NCBI GenBank assembly: GCA_016776905.1
Contig: JADHSM010000004.1
Coordinates: 1-64,000 of the forward strand
Length of the DNA: 64,000 nucleotides
From: Planctomycetota bacterium
GTDB taxonomy: Bacteria; Planctomycetota; UBA8108; UBA1146
Reading direction: 5' to 3'
In this document: in pieces, positions 63,129 through 64,000 of the stretch
Position numbering within the stretch: position 1 is the stretch's first letter
Layout: the number at the start of each line of letters is the position of its first letter
Program-made: the position numbers and the translations under genes
The notes under the pieces: model-generated
Databases searched by the model: none
What the model saw: only the letters and a program-made list of their open reading frames with translations
Told to the model about the DNA's origin: nothing

Positions 63129-64000
63129 CCTGTATTGCGTCTCCGATTATTAGGTTTACGAGGGGAAGCGGGTCTTGATCCTGCAGAGGTAGAAGTCGAC
63201 TTGCCAGGGCTGGCCTTGGGTCGTCTCTTCTTCTGTGCATGAGATTTAACCGGTTGCCCTGTTCCATCTCCATCTGCGGATCGTTTTGGCCTTCGATTTC
63301 CTCGAGAACTGGAAGGGCGAGCTGAAGAACCGCTTCGTGAACTTCGACCCCTTCGTCCTGAAGGTCCTGGACCTCTGCGTGAGGGGCGACTGCTTTTTCC
63401 TTTGGAGCCTTTGGTGGAACGATCAAATTCTCCACCCTCAAATCCTGGTGTGGATATCGTCTCGATCTCTTTACCGATGATTTTTTCGATGGAAAGAATC
63501 ATGAGGAGGTCTTCTGCGGAGACAAAAGTACATGCTTTTCCCTCTCTCTCTGATCTCCCAGTTCTTCCGATTCTGTGTGTGTAGGCTTCGGCAGTGTTAG
63601 GAATGTCCAGATTGATCACATGGGAAACACTCTCAACATCGATGCCTCTAGCAGCGATGTCCGTTGCTACCAAAACATCAAATTTCCCTTTTCTGAAACC
63701 CTGCATAGCACGGTCTCTTTGATTTTGAGACATATTGCCTTGGAGGGCGACTGCGCGATGGCCGTCTTTGTCGAGCTTCTCCGCGATTTGTCGTGCTCTT
63801 CGTTTTGTACGAGTAAAGACGATGGCAGAGGCAATCTTCTCTTCCTTGAGCATGTGTCGTAGAAGGTCGATCTTCTTTTTCTCAGGAACGGTATAGAGTG
63901 CGTGGTCGATAGTTTTTGCTGGGGTCGAATGATTGATTTCTGCAACAAAAGGATCAACAAGGATCTTCTGTGCCAACCTTCTAATTTCAGGGGGCATAGT
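63125..64000 (-). CDS. DEAD-box RNA helicase, C-terminal part (gene starts beyond the window)
   Basis: The 5' end lies outside the window. The visible part (291 codons) opens with TMPPEIRRLA, the end of motif III (SAT), so the whole first RecA domain is missing. The second RecA domain is complete: IVFTRTKRRARQIAEKL (motif IV region), VLVATDIAARGIDV (motif V) and YTHRIGRTGRSEREG (motif VI). A basic, low-complexity tail rich in Arg, Ser, Gly and Lys (about 95 residues) follows, typical of RhlE-like helicases and used for RNA binding. Likely roles are ribosome assembly or RNA decay in the cold. No terminator is seen after it. Confidence 0.94.
   Translation of the reverse strand, partial: TMPPEIRRLAQKILVDPFVAEINHSTPAKTIDHALYTVPEKKKIDLLRHMLKEEKIASAIVFTRTKRRARQIAEKLDKDGHRAVALQGNMSQNQRDRAMQGFRKGKFDVLVATDIAARGIDVESVSHVINLDIPNTAEAYTHRIGRTGRSEREGKACTFVSAEDLLMILSIEKIIGKEIETISTPGFEGGEFDRSTKGSKGKSSRPSRRGPGPSGRRGRSSRSGSSARPSSSRGNRRPKRSADGDGTGQPVKSHAQKKRRPKASPGKSTSTSAGSRPASPRKPNNRRRNTG

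Overview
This window looks like a chromosomal segment of a marine-type Planctomycetota bacterium. That rests on the many long secreted proteins with calcium-binding repeats and a C-terminal dockerin-like module, the FG-GAP/ASPIC lipoprotein, the MoxR-DUF58-VWA operon and the NtrC-type signalling genes. No rRNA or other phylogenetic marker is present, so the phylum is an inference. There is one tRNA, four good intrinsic terminators, and no CRISPR array, insertion sequence or phage gene.

Region 1 (1-13079, minus strand) is a polyunsaturated fatty acid (PUFA) synthase locus. The order of transcription is pfaD (enoyl reductase), pfaA (KS-MAT-5xACP-KR-DH) and a third subunit (KS-CLF-AT) that runs off the left edge. 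The third subunit starts at a TTG that overlaps the pfaA stop and has a strong ribosome binding site.

Region 2 (13272-25743, minus strand) is a tightly packed eight-gene operon: a GT28/MurG-like glycosyltransferase, two GT4 glycosyltransferases, an MsbA-like ABC exporter, two aminoglycoside-phosphotransferase-fold kinases, an alginate-export-like beta-barrel protein and a beta-helix lipoprotein. Nearly all junctions overlap or touch. It looks like a synthesis and export pathway for a polysaccharide or glycolipid. A strong sigma-54 (-24/-12) promoter lies at 25795-25810, directly upstream.

Region 3 (26016-32674, minus strand) holds the likely controller: a beta-propeller lipoprotein, a second beta-helix lipoprotein paralogous to the one in region 2, a membrane histidine kinase and an NtrC-family sigma-54 activator. 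Regions 1-3 can be read as one programme in which a two-component system switches on a glycan or glycolipid export operon beside a PUFA/PKS-type lipid synthase. The link to the PUFA synthase is a hypothesis based on position only.

Region 4 (33129-42446) holds secreted enzymes and adhesin-like proteins with dockerin-like C-termini: a giant subtilase, a carboxypeptidase-regulatory-domain protein and an endonuclease I/lamin-tail protein. Region 5 (42397-51404, minus strand) is a MoxR/DUF58/VWA operon. Region 6 (51405-52440) has a probable 55-residue small gene, a triplicated 20-bp repeat and tRNA-Pro(UGG). Region 7 (52469-63128) returns to the extracellular theme: a 1518-residue thrombospondin-type-3 repeat protein, an ASPIC/UnbV lipoprotein, a di-haem peroxidase with a dockerin-like tail, and a cohesin-like/Cys-repeat/dockerin protein. 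A truncated DEAD-box RNA helicase closes the window.
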